Below are positions 29,650 to 38,077 of a stretch of 64,000 nt of DNA, piece by piece (position 1 is the stretch's first letter; the number at the start of each line of letters is the position of its first letter). The translations under genes and the position numbers were made by a program. The stretch comes from Corynebacterium variabile (lineage in GTDB: Bacteria; Actinomycetota; Actinomycetes; Mycobacteriales; Mycobacteriaceae), in contig NZ_BJNT01000015.1 of NCBI RefSeq assembly GCF_006539825.1, positions 1 to 64,000 on the forward strand, read 5' to 3'. The notes beneath the pieces were generated by a model. That model ran no database searches. It worked only from the letters and a program-made list of their open reading frames with translations, and was not told the origin of the DNA.

Positions 29650-30279
29650 TCAGCGCCGGAGGACACTGACCGCCGCCTCGGCGACGGCGTCGGTCAAGCG
29701 TCCGACGTCGTCGGGGGTGATGGTCAGCGTGGACCGGAGCGTCACCACGGACTCGACGATGTGGAACGGCACCTCCAGCAGCAAGGGGTCGTCGGCGCCG
29801 AGTACCCGGCGCCCCAACTCGGTGTAGGCGGCGCGCAGCTCCGCACGGAGCTGGTGGAACTCGGTGAAAGAGCGGTCGTTGACCTCGGGGGTGCTGTAGA
29901 GGGAGGCGACGTTCCAGGTGTCGCTGAACAGGAGTTCGGCATCCTGCCGGGCGAGTTGGCGGAGCATTCCGGTGGCTTGCAGGGCGGATCCGTCGGTGAC
30001 CCCGTCCAACAGTTCCCGGGCCAGGTCGAGGGAGTGCTCGACGGTGGCGAGCAGCAGACGGTGCAGGATCGCCTTCTTGTTGGGGAAGTAGTGGTACATC
30101 GTCGCCTGGCGGATGCCTGCGGCCTCGGCGAGACGGCGGGTGGTCACTGAGCCGAAGCCCTCGGTGGTGAACAGCTCCGCCGCGGCATCGAGAATCTCGG
30201 CGGCTGTGTCCTCCCCGGTCAGGCGGGGTGTTCCGGCCCGTGGGCGTCCTGGTCGGCGGCCGGTCGGCTCGGTGGGCAT
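29650..30279 (-). CDS. TetR-family regulator of the carboxylase island
   Basis: This 209-aa repressor begins with a basic Pro/Arg-rich tail, then the helix-turn-helix AAELFTTEGFGSVTTRRLAEAAGIRQATMYHYFPNKKA. It converges on the carboxylase gene with 8 bp between stops. Its upstream region carries GGAACCAG (30295-30302), a motif also found at the operon and permease promoters, so it is the best candidate regulator of the pathway. The ligand is unknown. ATG 30279 has GGAGA at good spacing; the longer open frame would overlap the Fic gene. Confidence 0.85.
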   Translation of the reverse strand: MPTEPTGRRPGRPRAGTPRLTGEDTAAEILDAAAELFTTEGFGSVTTRRLAEAAGIRQATMYHYFPNKKAILHRLLLATVEHSLDLARELLDGVTDGSALQATGMLRQLARQDAELLFSDTWNVASLYSTPEVNDRSFTEFHQLRAELRAAYTELGRRVLGADDPLLLEVPFHIVESVVTLRSTLTITPDDVGRLTDAVAEAAVSVLRR

Positions 30280-30294
30280 GCAGATCTCCAGTGG

Positions 30295-30302
30295 GGAACC
30301 AG
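30295..30302 (+). promoter_or_regulatory. GGAACCAG motif in the TetR promoter
   Basis: The 8-mer shared with 24299-24306 and 32257-32264 lies 15 bp before the TetR start codon, where a bound repressor would block its own transcription. Only one clear half-site is seen here. Confidence 0.4.
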
Positions 30303-30322
30303 TAGGGACAGTGGACACGGGG

Positions 30323-31177
30323 TTACACCGTTGAGAGTAGGCGAAACCAGGGTTCTGGATCGGCGACCCCGGCACCGTCCGCTCCGTCAACGGCGGTGGC
30401 CTCGGCGGCGCCCGTGGCGGTGACCGACGCGGCGGATGCCCGGTACCAGGCGGCGCGGCTGATCCGGGACAGGGTTCCCGGTGGCGTCAACAGCATGAGT
30501 GCGGCCATGGCGCTGCGCCCGTTGCCGTCCCGGAAGGGGTGAGCCCAAATGTACTCGGCGAGGAAGGCGGCGAGAGCCTCGGCCGGGAGTGGATCGCCAC
30601 GGTGACGCGCCTCCAGACAGCGGTCCAGTGCCAGCAGGGACAGGTTGAGATGGTGCTCCACCTGGGGCAGGCGGCAGAACGAGAGATCCTGGCGGGACAG
30701 GTTCACGGTCCTCAGCTCACCGGCCCAGCCGAAGACATCCCCGAACAGCCGTCGGTGCAGGACCTGCAGTGTGTCTGACCTCGTCACTTCGGGGAGGAGC
30801 CGAGCGTCGGAACGGGGGCTGAGAAGCTCCGCGGTGCGCAGCGCGCTGAGCCGACCGGTAAGCGTGTCCAGCGCGGACTGCCCGGTCAGACCCTGCAGAT
30901 TGCGCAGGACCATGTGTCGCTTGTCGAAGTAGGGGCGGGACCGGAACCAGCGGTCGGCAGAGGACCGCCTTGGCGAGGGATGCGCCGCGGCGGATACCCG
31001 GGCCCGGTCCACAAGATCCGTGATGAGCTCCGGGGGAGTGACGCCGGTGCGCAGGATCCGACGGAGTTCCTCGTGGAGGTCGGTGGTGTCGCAGCCCTCG
31101 ATCTGCTGTGCCCGGTGGATGTCGGCCAGGTGGGCGTCCTCGATGGCCCGGTCGGTGACACCTGCCGCGTCAGCCAT
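30323..31177 (-). CDS. Fic-domain protein (AMP transferase)
   Basis: A 284-aa Fic protein with the complete catalytic motif HPFRDGNGR preceded by AEYIWA, and the upstream LHRRLFGDVFGWAGELRTVNLS flap region. Fic proteins move AMP or another phosphate-containing group onto Ser, Thr or Tyr of a target. The N-terminal helix contains RAQQIEG, similar to the inhibitory S-x-x-x-E-G motif of class II Fic proteins but with Ala in place of Ser, so self-inhibition may be altered. Its ATG begins 1 bp after the stop of the nucleotidyltransferase gene, so the two are co-translated. Confidence 0.88.
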   Translation of the reverse strand: MADAAGVTDRAIEDAHLADIHRAQQIEGCDTTDLHEELRRILRTGVTPPELITDLVDRARVSAAAHPSPRRSSADRWFRSRPYFDKRHMVLRNLQGLTGQSALDTLTGRLSALRTAELLSPRSDARLLPEVTRSDTLQVLHRRLFGDVFGWAGELRTVNLSRQDLSFCRLPQVEHHLNLSLLALDRCLEARHRGDPLPAEALAAFLAEYIWAHPFRDGNGRSAMAALMLLTPPGTLSRISRAAWYRASAASVTATGAAEATAVDGADGAGVADPEPWFRLLSTV

Positions 31178-31178
31178 G

Positions 31179-32114
31179 TCAGAACTCCGTGTAGGACGAG
31201 GTGGACAACCGGTACCGCAGCGTGCGCTGCACGCCCCGGAGGTCCGTAACGGCACGGCGCAAACGTTGGGACCGCTCCCGGGGCAGGGCGGAGAACACCA
31301 CGCGACCGCGGCGCTCAAAGATGCTCGTTGGACCGGTACCCAGCGCCAGGTCGAGGGACAGGGCCAACCCCGCCCGGTAGGACTCCCTGAGGGCCACGGC
31401 TTCAGTGTGGCCGAGCAGGCCGGCGGCTGCGGCATCGGTGAGCCGGGTTACGGTTCCGCAGGCGGCGGAGCCACTGGTGAGGGCCGCCCACCGGGAGATC
31501 TTCACCACCGGGGTGAGCAGGTCCTCCTTAAGTGCGAAGGAGTCGGCGTGGAAGAGTCCGGTGGTGCGCGGGGGAGTGTGGGAGAGCGCGTCGCGGAGCA
31601 TCTCGGTGACCATCGGCGTCCCGGGCACCGCTGCCGCGGCAGCACGGGGGAGCTCACCGACAGGGTCGGCGGCGTCCGCCACCAGGCCAGTCTTCACCAC
31701 CCCGCGGTCGTCGCCAGGGCGGGCGCACCAGCCGGCTAAGGCGGCGGTCCAGGCTGCGCGGTCGCCCGGGAGAACCGATGTGGCCGGTGAGACGCCGTCG
31801 TCATCCCCGATGATGCCGTCGGTGAGCAGCCCGGTGAACCCGGGGGTGGGGCCGGGGGCGAGGCGGATGGCGTCGAGGTCACTTGCTGGGGTGGCTTCAC
31901 CGCGGCCGACGGATCCCGTGGCGGCCAGGTTGTCGTCGAGCCGGTCGCTCAGTGCGGTCGACCACCGGGCGGTGAGGGGAAGGGGGTCGCCGTCAGGACC
32001 GTCAGCGCGCCGGGCACTGGCCAGATCGTTCACCAGGGAGGTCAGAGCGGGCGACAGTGGTCGGGGCGTGGGGGAGTTCTGTCGGCGGACGGGGTGTTCG
32101 GACACGGCGTCCAT
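31179..32114 (-). CDS. Putative nucleotidyltransferase (DUF294/GlnD-like)
   Basis: This 311-aa protein carries ATGSVGRGEATPASDLDAI, the G-S-x-x-R-x-E...S-D-x-D pattern of nucleotidyltransferases, and a C-terminal helical region (ALKEDLLTPVVKISRWAAL through RESYRAGLALSLDLAL) like DUF294_C/GlnD substrate domains. It may uridylylate or adenylylate a protein. It is upstream of and coupled to the Fic gene. Function and target are unknown; a modifier/antitoxin role for the Fic partner is only a possibility. Confidence 0.7.
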   Translation of the reverse strand: MDAVSEHPVRRQNSPTPRPLSPALTSLVNDLASARRADGPDGDPLPLTARWSTALSDRLDDNLAATGSVGRGEATPASDLDAIRLAPGPTPGFTGLLTDGIIGDDDGVSPATSVLPGDRAAWTAALAGWCARPGDDRGVVKTGLVADAADPVGELPRAAAAAVPGTPMVTEMLRDALSHTPPRTTGLFHADSFALKEDLLTPVVKISRWAALTSGSAACGTVTRLTDAAAAGLLGHTEAVALRESYRAGLALSLDLALGTGPTSIFERRGRVVFSALPRERSQRLRRAVTDLRGVQRTLRYRLSTSSYTEF

Positions 32115-32137
32115 TGTGCCGCCACCCGGGGACCGGT

Positions 32138-32152
32138 GCCGGTTGAACCGGC
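32138..32152. promoter_or_regulatory. 15-bp palindrome in the divergent DUF294/permease region
   Basis: GCCGGTT-G-AACCGGC is a perfect inverted repeat 24 bp upstream of the nucleotidyltransferase start and 150 bp before the permease. It could be an operator; no known regulator is recognised. Confidence 0.35.
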
Positions 32153-32251
32153 GGGGTGGGCTGTGTTGCGGGTCAGGCGCCAGGAAGGAAACCAGACCAG
32201 AACCGCGACGATACAGGACTGAAACATCCGTCCCGTTGACTTTCTTTCAAA

Positions 32252-32273
32252 TGACAGGAACCAGCCAGGTTCC
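32252..32273 (+). promoter_or_regulatory. GGAACC-N5-GGTTCC operator before the permease
   Basis: A perfect inverted repeat GGAACC (32257-32262) and GGTTCC (32268-32273) spaced by 5 bp, with TGACA immediately upstream. The 13-mer TGACAGGAACCAG is identical to the one before the DUF1989 gene at 24294-24306. It lies 30 bp upstream of the permease ATG. Confidence 0.6.
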
Positions 32274-32303
32274 ATCCTTCGCCCAGAAAGGGACATCGCG
32301 CAC

Positions 32304-33848
32304 ATGTCAGTCCCCATCACCCCGGCCACCGGGGTACGCCCGACCTCCGGCACAGATGCCGGAGACCTCGGCGAATTCGGGTACGACCAACAGCTGCACC
32401 GCAGCCTCGGCCGATTCTCCTCCTTCGCCGCCGGATTCAGCTTCGTCTCCATCCTGACCACGATCTTTCAGCTCTTCGGCCTCGGCTTCGGCTTCGGCGG
32501 GCCGGCCTTCTTCTGGACCTGGATCGCCGTCTTCATCGGCCAGTACACAGTGGCGCTCTGTTTCGCCGAACTCGCCGCGCGCTACCCCGTCTCCGGGGCC
32601 ATCTACCAGTGGTCACGACGGATGGGCGGCGAAATCCTCGGCTGGTTCGGCGGCTGGTTCATGATCCTGGCCCAGATCGTCACCGCCTCTGCCGCCGCCA
32701 TCGCCCTCCAGGTCGTCCTGCCCTCGGTCTGGTCCGGATTTCAGATCATCGGCGACGACCCCGCCCTGACCTCCTCCTCAGGCGCGGCCAACGCCGTGCT
32801 GCTCGGAGCTGTCCTTCTGGTCATCACCACCGTCATCAACTGCATCGGCGTCCGATGGATGGGCTACGTCACCACCATCGGTGTGTGCTGTGAGATTGTC
32901 GGCGTCGTCGCCATCATTCTCGCCCTGTTCACACACTCCCACCGTGGCCCGGATGTCGTCTTCGACACCGGGCTGCCGGGGACCGAGGACGGCTACATCT
33001 GGGCCTGGATCGCCTCCGGACTCATGGCCGCCTACGTCATGGTCGGCTTCGGCAGCGCCGGCGAGCTCGCCGAGGAGACCCGCAACCCGCGTCGGGTCGC
33101 TCCGAAGACCATACGCCAGGCCCTGACCCTCTCCGCCGTCGGTGGCGCCCTGCTCATCCTCGGCGCCCTCATGGCCGCCCCGTCCCTGACTGACGGACGC
33201 CTCGCCGATGAGGGCCTACCCTACGTCCTCAACACCGTGCTCTCCTCACCGTGGGGGACCGTTCTGCTCTGCGATGTCGCCATCGCGATCCTCATCTGCA
33301 CCCTCGCCATCCAGACCGCCGCGTCCCGGCTGATGTTCTCCATGGCCCGCGACGGCCGCCTGCCGTTCTCCGCCGTCCTCTCCCATGTCAACACGAGAAC
33401 CGGCACCCCGATCCTTCCCTCGGTGATCATCGGTGTGCTCTGCGTGGTGGTCCTGCTGGTCAACGTCGGAAACGACGCCATCTTCGCCACCCTCACCAGT
33501 GTGTGCATCATTCTCATCTACCTCGCTTACCTCGCGGTCACCGTGCCGCTGCTGATCCAGCGGCTCAAGGGCTGGCCCTGCAAGCGGGGCCGGGAGACCG
33601 ACGCCGAGGGACAGCCCCTGTTCACCCTTGGACCGGTGGGCGTGGTCATCAACATCCTCGCCGTCTGTTACGGCGCCCTCATGGTGGTCAACCTCTCCTG
33701 GCCGCGGGCGGAAATCTACAACCCCTCCGGCGACATGCCGCTGCTGCAGTGGGCCGGTCCCCTGACCATCATCGCCTGCGTCCTTCTCGGCCTCTGTGCC
33801 TTCCCCTGGGGGAAAAAGCACCTCAAGACCGTGAAGGTCGGTGAGTGA
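32304..33848 (+). CDS. APC-superfamily permease (amino acid/amine type)
   Basis: This 514-aa transporter has about 12 transmembrane segments. Family landmarks are the helix 1 region FSFVSILTTIFQLFGLGFGFGGPAF, AELAARYPVSGAIYQWSRRMGG, and GFGSAGELAEETRNPRRVAPKTI. Permeases of this type often accompany urea/guanidine carboxylase genes and would import the substrate. Guanidine, urea or a related amine is inferred from context. AGAAAGGGA provides the ribosome site. The stop overlaps the GTG of the allophanate hydrolase gene, so import and degradation are translationally linked. Confidence 0.87.
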   Translation: MSVPITPATGVRPTSGTDAGDLGEFGYDQQLHRSLGRFSSFAAGFSFVSILTTIFQLFGLGFGFGGPAFFWTWIAVFIGQYTVALCFAELAARYPVSGAIYQWSRRMGGEILGWFGGWFMILAQIVTASAAAIALQVVLPSVWSGFQIIGDDPALTSSSGAANAVLLGAVLLVITTVINCIGVRWMGYVTTIGVCCEIVGVVAIILALFTHSHRGPDVVFDTGLPGTEDGYIWAWIASGLMAAYVMVGFGSAGELAEETRNPRRVAPKTIRQALTLSAVGGALLILGALMAAPSLTDGRLADEGLPYVLNTVLSSPWGTVLLCDVAIAILICTLAIQTAASRLMFSMARDGRLPFSAVLSHVNTRTGTPILPSVIIGVLCVVVLLVNVGNDAIFATLTSVCIILIYLAYLAVTVPLLIQRLKGWPCKRGRETDAEGQPLFTLGPVGVVINILAVCYGALMVVNLSWPRAEIYNPSGDMPLLQWAGPLTIIACVLLGLCAFPWGKKHLKTVKVGE

Positions 33849-35623
33849 CCGTGACTGTCGCGCCCTACCGCACCGTCGAGGAGGCCACTGTCGCGCTCGA
33901 CGCCGCCTACGACCGCATCGCCGCCGCTGACCGTCCCGAGGTCTTTCTCTCCCTGCTGACCAGGGAGGACGCGCATGACGCGTTGGCTGCGTCCTTCACC
34001 CGTCCGACCGGACCGCTCACCGGCATGCTCGTGGCGGTGAAGGACAACATCGACGTCCTCGGCTTCGACACCACCGCGGGGTGCCCCGGCTTCCGTTACA
34101 CCCCGGAAGAGGACGCGGCGTCCGTGGCCGCCCTCCGTGCCGCCGGGGTGACCGTCATCGGCAAGACAAACCTCGACCAGTTCGCCACCGGACTCGTCGG
34201 CACCCGGTCGCCCTACGGCACCGTCCGTGACTCGCGGGTCCCCGCGCGGATCTCGGGCGGATCCTCCTCAGGCTCCGCTGTCGCCGTGGCGCTGGGCTTT
34301 GTCGACGCGGCCCTCGGCACCGACACCGCAGGCTCCGGCCGTGTACCGGCCGGTCTCCAGGGACTCACCGGTGTCAAGCCCACCCTCGGGGTGGTCTCGA
34401 CCAAGGGTGTTGTCCCGGCCTGCGCCAGCTACGACTGCGTCACCGTCTTCGCCAGGCAGACCGACACCGCTGAGCAGGTCATGACGGTGTTGGCGACCAC
34501 CGGAGACCGCGACGGCGGGGCTGATGTCCGCTTCGCGGCCCCAGCCACCCCGGTCATCGGTGTCCCTGCCGAGCTGCCGGAACTGTCCGGGAGTTGGCGG
34601 ACTGCCTTCCTCAGCGCTGTGCACGCGTTGCGGGACGCCGGATGCGGGATCCGGACCATCGACCTGGACCCCGCATTGGACGCGGCGAGAATGCTCTACG
34701 AGTCCCCGATCGTCGCCGAGCGTGCCGAGGCGGTCGGCGCCTTCGTCGCCACGGCCACCCCGGAGGACGCGGTGGATCCCACCGTTGACGGCATCATCAC
34801 CGCCGCAGGACGGTTCTCCGGCCCCGAGGTCCTCGCCGCCCGGCGTGACCTGGACCGACGCCGCGCCAGCATCATGGCCGGTTGGGACGACCTCGATGCG
34901 GTGCTCATCCCCACCGCGCCCTTCCACCCGACGATCGCCGAGGTCACGGCGGACCCGGTGGGTGTGAACGCGGCGATGGGGACGTACACGAACTTCTGCA
35001 ACCTCTTCGATCTGTGCGGTGTCGCAGTTCCATGGATCACGGTGCCCGACAACGGGCGGGGCGATGCGGGCCCCGCGCAGTTCGGGGTCACTGTGCTGGC
35101 CCCGGCCTTCGGGGACGCGGTGGCGGCGGATATCGCCGCGCGACTGACTGGTGCAGGGGCGGAGACCGCGTTGGACACTGACCCGGCCGCCAGGCGCACC
35201 CCGGGGTCCTGGATCCGCGCTGCCCGGGTGGAACATACCTCCGTCGTGGTCGTCGGAGCCCATCTGCGTGGACAACCGCTAAACAGCCAGTTGGCCGCTG
35301 TCGGCGCCGTATTCGCTGGGGACGTGGAGACCAGCCCCGACTACCGGCTCTTCGCCCTCGACACGGTACCGCCGAAGCCCGGGATGACCGGACCGGTCGC
35401 CCAGGGTGGTGCGGCCATCGCCGGGGAGGAGTGGGTGCTGTCCCCGGCGGGGTTGGCCCGGTTCCTGGGCCAGCTGCCCGCCCCGATGGCACTCGGCGAG
35501 ATCACGCTCTCCGACGGTCGGCGGGTCACCGGGTTCACCTGCCAGCCGGAGGCCGTGGCGGACGCGACGGAGATCACCGCCACCGGGGGCTGGCGCAACC
35601 ATCTGGCGGAGGTGCGGGGCTGA
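33845..35623 (+). CDS. atzF: Allophanate hydrolase
   Basis: A 592-aa amidase-signature enzyme that hydrolyses allophanate to two ammonia and two CO2, completing urea or guanidine breakdown. The Ser-cisSer-Lys triad is visible as AVKDNID (Lys), GGSSSGSAVAV (both Ser), and GTDTAGSGRVPAGLQG. The C-terminal ~130 residues form the extra allophanate hydrolase domain (VVGAHLRGQPLNSQL through GEITLSDGRRVTGF). The GTG start overlaps the permease stop (GTGA). An in-frame GTG at 33851 is an alternative. Confidence 0.93.
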   Translation: MTVTVAPYRTVEEATVALDAAYDRIAAADRPEVFLSLLTREDAHDALAASFTRPTGPLTGMLVAVKDNIDVLGFDTTAGCPGFRYTPEEDAASVAALRAAGVTVIGKTNLDQFATGLVGTRSPYGTVRDSRVPARISGGSSSGSAVAVALGFVDAALGTDTAGSGRVPAGLQGLTGVKPTLGVVSTKGVVPACASYDCVTVFARQTDTAEQVMTVLATTGDRDGGADVRFAAPATPVIGVPAELPELSGSWRTAFLSAVHALRDAGCGIRTIDLDPALDAARMLYESPIVAERAEAVGAFVATATPEDAVDPTVDGIITAAGRFSGPEVLAARRDLDRRRASIMAGWDDLDAVLIPTAPFHPTIAEVTADPVGVNAAMGTYTNFCNLFDLCGVAVPWITVPDNGRGDAGPAQFGVTVLAPAFGDAVAADIAARLTGAGAETALDTDPAARRTPGSWIRAARVEHTSVVVVGAHLRGQPLNSQLAAVGAVFAGDVETSPDYRLFALDTVPPKPGMTGPVAQGGAAIAGEEWVLSPAGLARFLGQLPAPMALGEITLSDGRRVTGFTCQPEAVADATEITATGGWRNHLAEVRG

Positions 35624-35625
35624 CG

Positions 35626-36630
35626 CTAGGCCGTGCGCATCCCCCACGCGTCCGCCAGGATCGACATGGACTCCAGTGATTCCCCGGTGGTGGGGGACTG
35701 CAGTGAGATCATCAGTTCATCGGCGTCCGCGTGGCGGGTGAAGCCCTCGAGGTATTCGGCGACCTGCTCACCGGTGCCGACCGCGTGGTAGCGCAGCATC
35801 GACAGGATCATCTCCGCCGCCGGCGAGGACATGAGGAGGTCGAGGTCCTCCTCACCGACCTGGCGTCCCCTCAGTGCCATCGACTCCACGCGCCGACGAC
35901 GCACGATCTCGCTCTGCCGTGCCGCCTCGGCCTCCGTGGCCGCGGCGGTGACATTCACCGCGGCGATGACATAGGGCTCCGGGCGGAGCTCCGAGGGCTG
36001 GAAGTACTCGCGGTAGGCCTTCACGGCGGGGACCAGGGAGTCCGGGGCGAAGTGCGAGGCGAAGGAGTACGGCAGGCCGAGCTGTGCGGCGAGCGTGGCA
36101 CCGAACATGGAGGATCCGAGGATGTACAGCGGCACATTGGTGTCCGCCCCGGGGATCGCCTCCACCCCCTGGACCCGGGAGCGTCCGGCGAGGTAGCCCT
36201 GCAGCTCCAGGACATCCTCGGGGAAGTTCTCGGCATTCTGCGGTGAGCGGCGCAGTGCGGCGACGGTCCGGGCGTCCGTCCCCGGGGCACGGCCGAGGCC
36301 CAGATCGATCCGGTCGGGGTGGAGTTCCGCGAGCGTCCCGTACTGCTCGGCGATGACCAGCGGTGCGTGGTTGGGGAGCATCACCCCTCCCGCGCCGAGG
36401 CGGATACTCTCCGTCTTCGCCGCGATGTGGGCGATGAGCACTGCCGGGGAGGAGGACGCGATGGAGGTCATGTTGTGGTGCTCGGAGTACCAGATCCTGG
36501 TGTAGCCGAGCTCCTCGGCCTTCTGCGCCAGGTCGACGGACCGGCAGAAGGCGTCCCGCGGAGTCTCGCCGCGGTAGACCGTGGCGAAATCGAGCAGGGA
36601 CAGTGGTACGTGGGGCTCGGCTGCGCTCAT
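35626..36630 (-). CDS. Luciferase-like (LLM class) flavin-dependent oxidoreductase
   Basis: A 334-aa bacterial luciferase-family monooxygenase resembling the MsnO8 group: [52 protein letters not shown] and [20 protein letters not shown]. It uses FMNH2 or F420; the substrate is unknown. ATG 36630 lies 8 nt after TAGGTT (36639-36644, minus strand). It converges on atzF with only 2 bp between stops. The flavin reductase at 23268 is a possible but unproven partner. Confidence 0.88.
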   Translation of the reverse strand: MSAAEPHVPLSLLDFATVYRGETPRDAFCRSVDLAQKAEELGYTRIWYSEHHNMTSIASSSPAVLIAHIAAKTESIRLGAGGVMLPNHAPLVIAEQYGTLAELHPDRIDLGLGRAPGTDARTVAALRRSPQNAENFPEDVLELQGYLAGRSRVQGVEAIPGADTNVPLYILGSSMFGATLAAQLGLPYSFASHFAPDSLVPAVKAYREYFQPSELRPEPYVIAAVNVTAAATEAEAARQSEIVRRRRVESMALRGRQVGEEDLDLLMSSPAAEMILSMLRYHAVGTGEQVAEYLEGFTRHADADELMISLQSPTTGESLESMSILADAWGMRTA

Positions 36631-36666
36631 AGTCTCCGAACCTACCCCCGTCCCCCGTGGCCCGCT

Positions 36667-37260
36667 CTACTTGTCGAGATTACGCAGCTTCACCGAGAAG
36701 ACGATGAGGGAGATACCGAGCGCGAGAGCCGCGATGCCCGCCAGCCACGACAGGGTGACGACATTGTCCACCGGGTTGAAGATCGCGAGGGCGCCGAGGA
36801 GGACGCCGAAGAGGATGTTGATGATGCCCACGGCGATGGTCCAGCCACTGCGGTTCTCGACCGGGGCGGCGAGCTGGACGATGCCGGACAGGACCATGCC
36901 GATCGCCATGAAACCGAGGACGAAGAACGCACTGATGATGGCGAAGGTCACGGGGAACAGGATGACCAGCAGGCCGAACAGGGTCTGGATGACGCCGTCG
37001 GTGAGCACCCACCCCCAGGGGGTGTTCTGCTGCTTCAGCCGGAAGGACAGGCCGACGGTCGACAGACCGTCGACCATCATCCAGGCACCGACGATGATGC
37101 CGAAGACGGTGGCGGAGCCGAAGGGGGAGATCAGCAGCAGGATACCGACGAGGACGGCGAGGATGCCGCGCCACAGGAGGAAGCTCACGCCCCGCTTCCG
37201 GAGGGACGCGAGGAGGCCGGCGGCGGGGTTATGTGCGGGGGACTGGGGGGAAGTGCTCAT
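36667..37260 (-). CDS. HdeD/DUF308 family membrane protein
   Basis: A 197-aa protein with six transmembrane segments in three similar hairpins (for example GILAVLVGILLLISPFGSATVFGIIVGAWMMVDG). The HdeD family in E. coli is linked with acid resistance; here the role is unknown. ATG 37260 lies exactly 7 nt after TACTCT (37268-37273, minus strand), a leaderless promoter, so it is transcribed separately from the ABC transporter operon upstream. Confidence 0.85.
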   Translation of the reverse strand: MSTSPQSPAHNPAAGLLASLRKRGVSFLLWRGILAVLVGILLLISPFGSATVFGIIVGAWMMVDGLSTVGLSFRLKQQNTPWGWVLTDGVIQTLFGLLVILFPVTFAIISAFFVLGFMAIGMVLSGIVQLAAPVENRSGWTIAVGIINILFGVLLGALAIFNPVDNVVTLSWLAGIAALALGISLIVFSVKLRNLDK

Positions 37261-37321
37261 ACCACCGAGAGTACGCCGGTCACCTGCCTGTTCTGCGGCG
37301 GAACGCAGTGTGGGCTCTCAC

Positions 37322-38077
37322 TCAGAAATAGCTGGCGAGAGGGCCGTCCTCGGTCTGCAGAACCTTGACCGGGGTGCCGAAGATCCCGGAGAGCACCTCG
37401 TCCCGGATGACCTCCTCCGGCGTGCCGAAGACGGTCACCTGCCCGTCGGCCATCGCACAGATGTGGTCGGCGTAGCGGGCGGCGAAATTGATGTCGTGGA
37501 GCACGATGACAACGGTGCGTCCCAGCTCGTCGCAGGCTCGACGCAGCTGCTTCATCATCTGGACCGAGTGCTTCATGTCCAGGTTGTTCAGCGGCTCGTC
37601 CAACAGGACGTAGTCGGTGTCCTGGGCCAGCACCATGGCGACATAGGCACGCTGCCGCTGACCGCCGGAGAGCTGGTCGAGGTACCGGTTCTCCAGGTCG
37701 GTGAGGTTGAGGAAGTCGATGGCCTCGGTGATGTGCTTCTCGTCCTCGACGTTCAGGCGACCGTGCGAATGCGGGTAGCGTCCGAAACCGACCAGCTGGC
37801 GCACCGTCAGGCGGGTGACGAAGTGGTTCTCCTGCCGCAGGATGGACAGTTTCTTGGCGACCTCCCCGGAAGGCGTCTTGAACACGTCCTCGCCTCCGAC
37901 GGTGATGGCGCCGGTGTCCGGCTTCTGGAGTCGTCCGACCATGGTGAGCAGGGTGGACTTGCCGGCGCCGTTGGGGCCGACGAGTGCAGTCATGCCGCCG
38001 GCGGGGATGTCGAAGCTGACGGGGCCGATGGTGACCTCGTCGCTGTAGGCGCGGGAGACGTTGTCGAAGGAGATCAC
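37322..38077 (-). CDS. Iron-siderophore ABC transporter ATPase
   Basis: A 251-aa FepC/FhuC-type ATPase with Walker A VGPNGAGKSTLL, the signature LSGGQRQRAYVA, Walker B YVLLDEPLNNLD and the switch His VLHDINFAARY. It powers uptake of a ferric siderophore through the two adjoining permeases. The GTG start overlaps the stop of the second permease (GTGA). It is the last gene of the operon. Confidence 0.92.
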   Translation of the reverse strand: MISFDNVSRAYSDEVTIGPVSFDIPAGGMTALVGPNGAGKSTLLTMVGRLQKPDTGAITVGGEDVFKTPSGEVAKKLSILRQENHFVTRLTVRQLVGFGRYPHSHGRLNVEDEKHITEAIDFLNLTDLENRYLDQLSGGQRQRAYVAMVLAQDTDYVLLDEPLNNLDMKHSVQMMKQLRRACDELGRTVVIVLHDINFAARYADHICAMADGQVTVFGTPEEVIRDEVLSGIFGTPVKVLQTEDGPLASYF

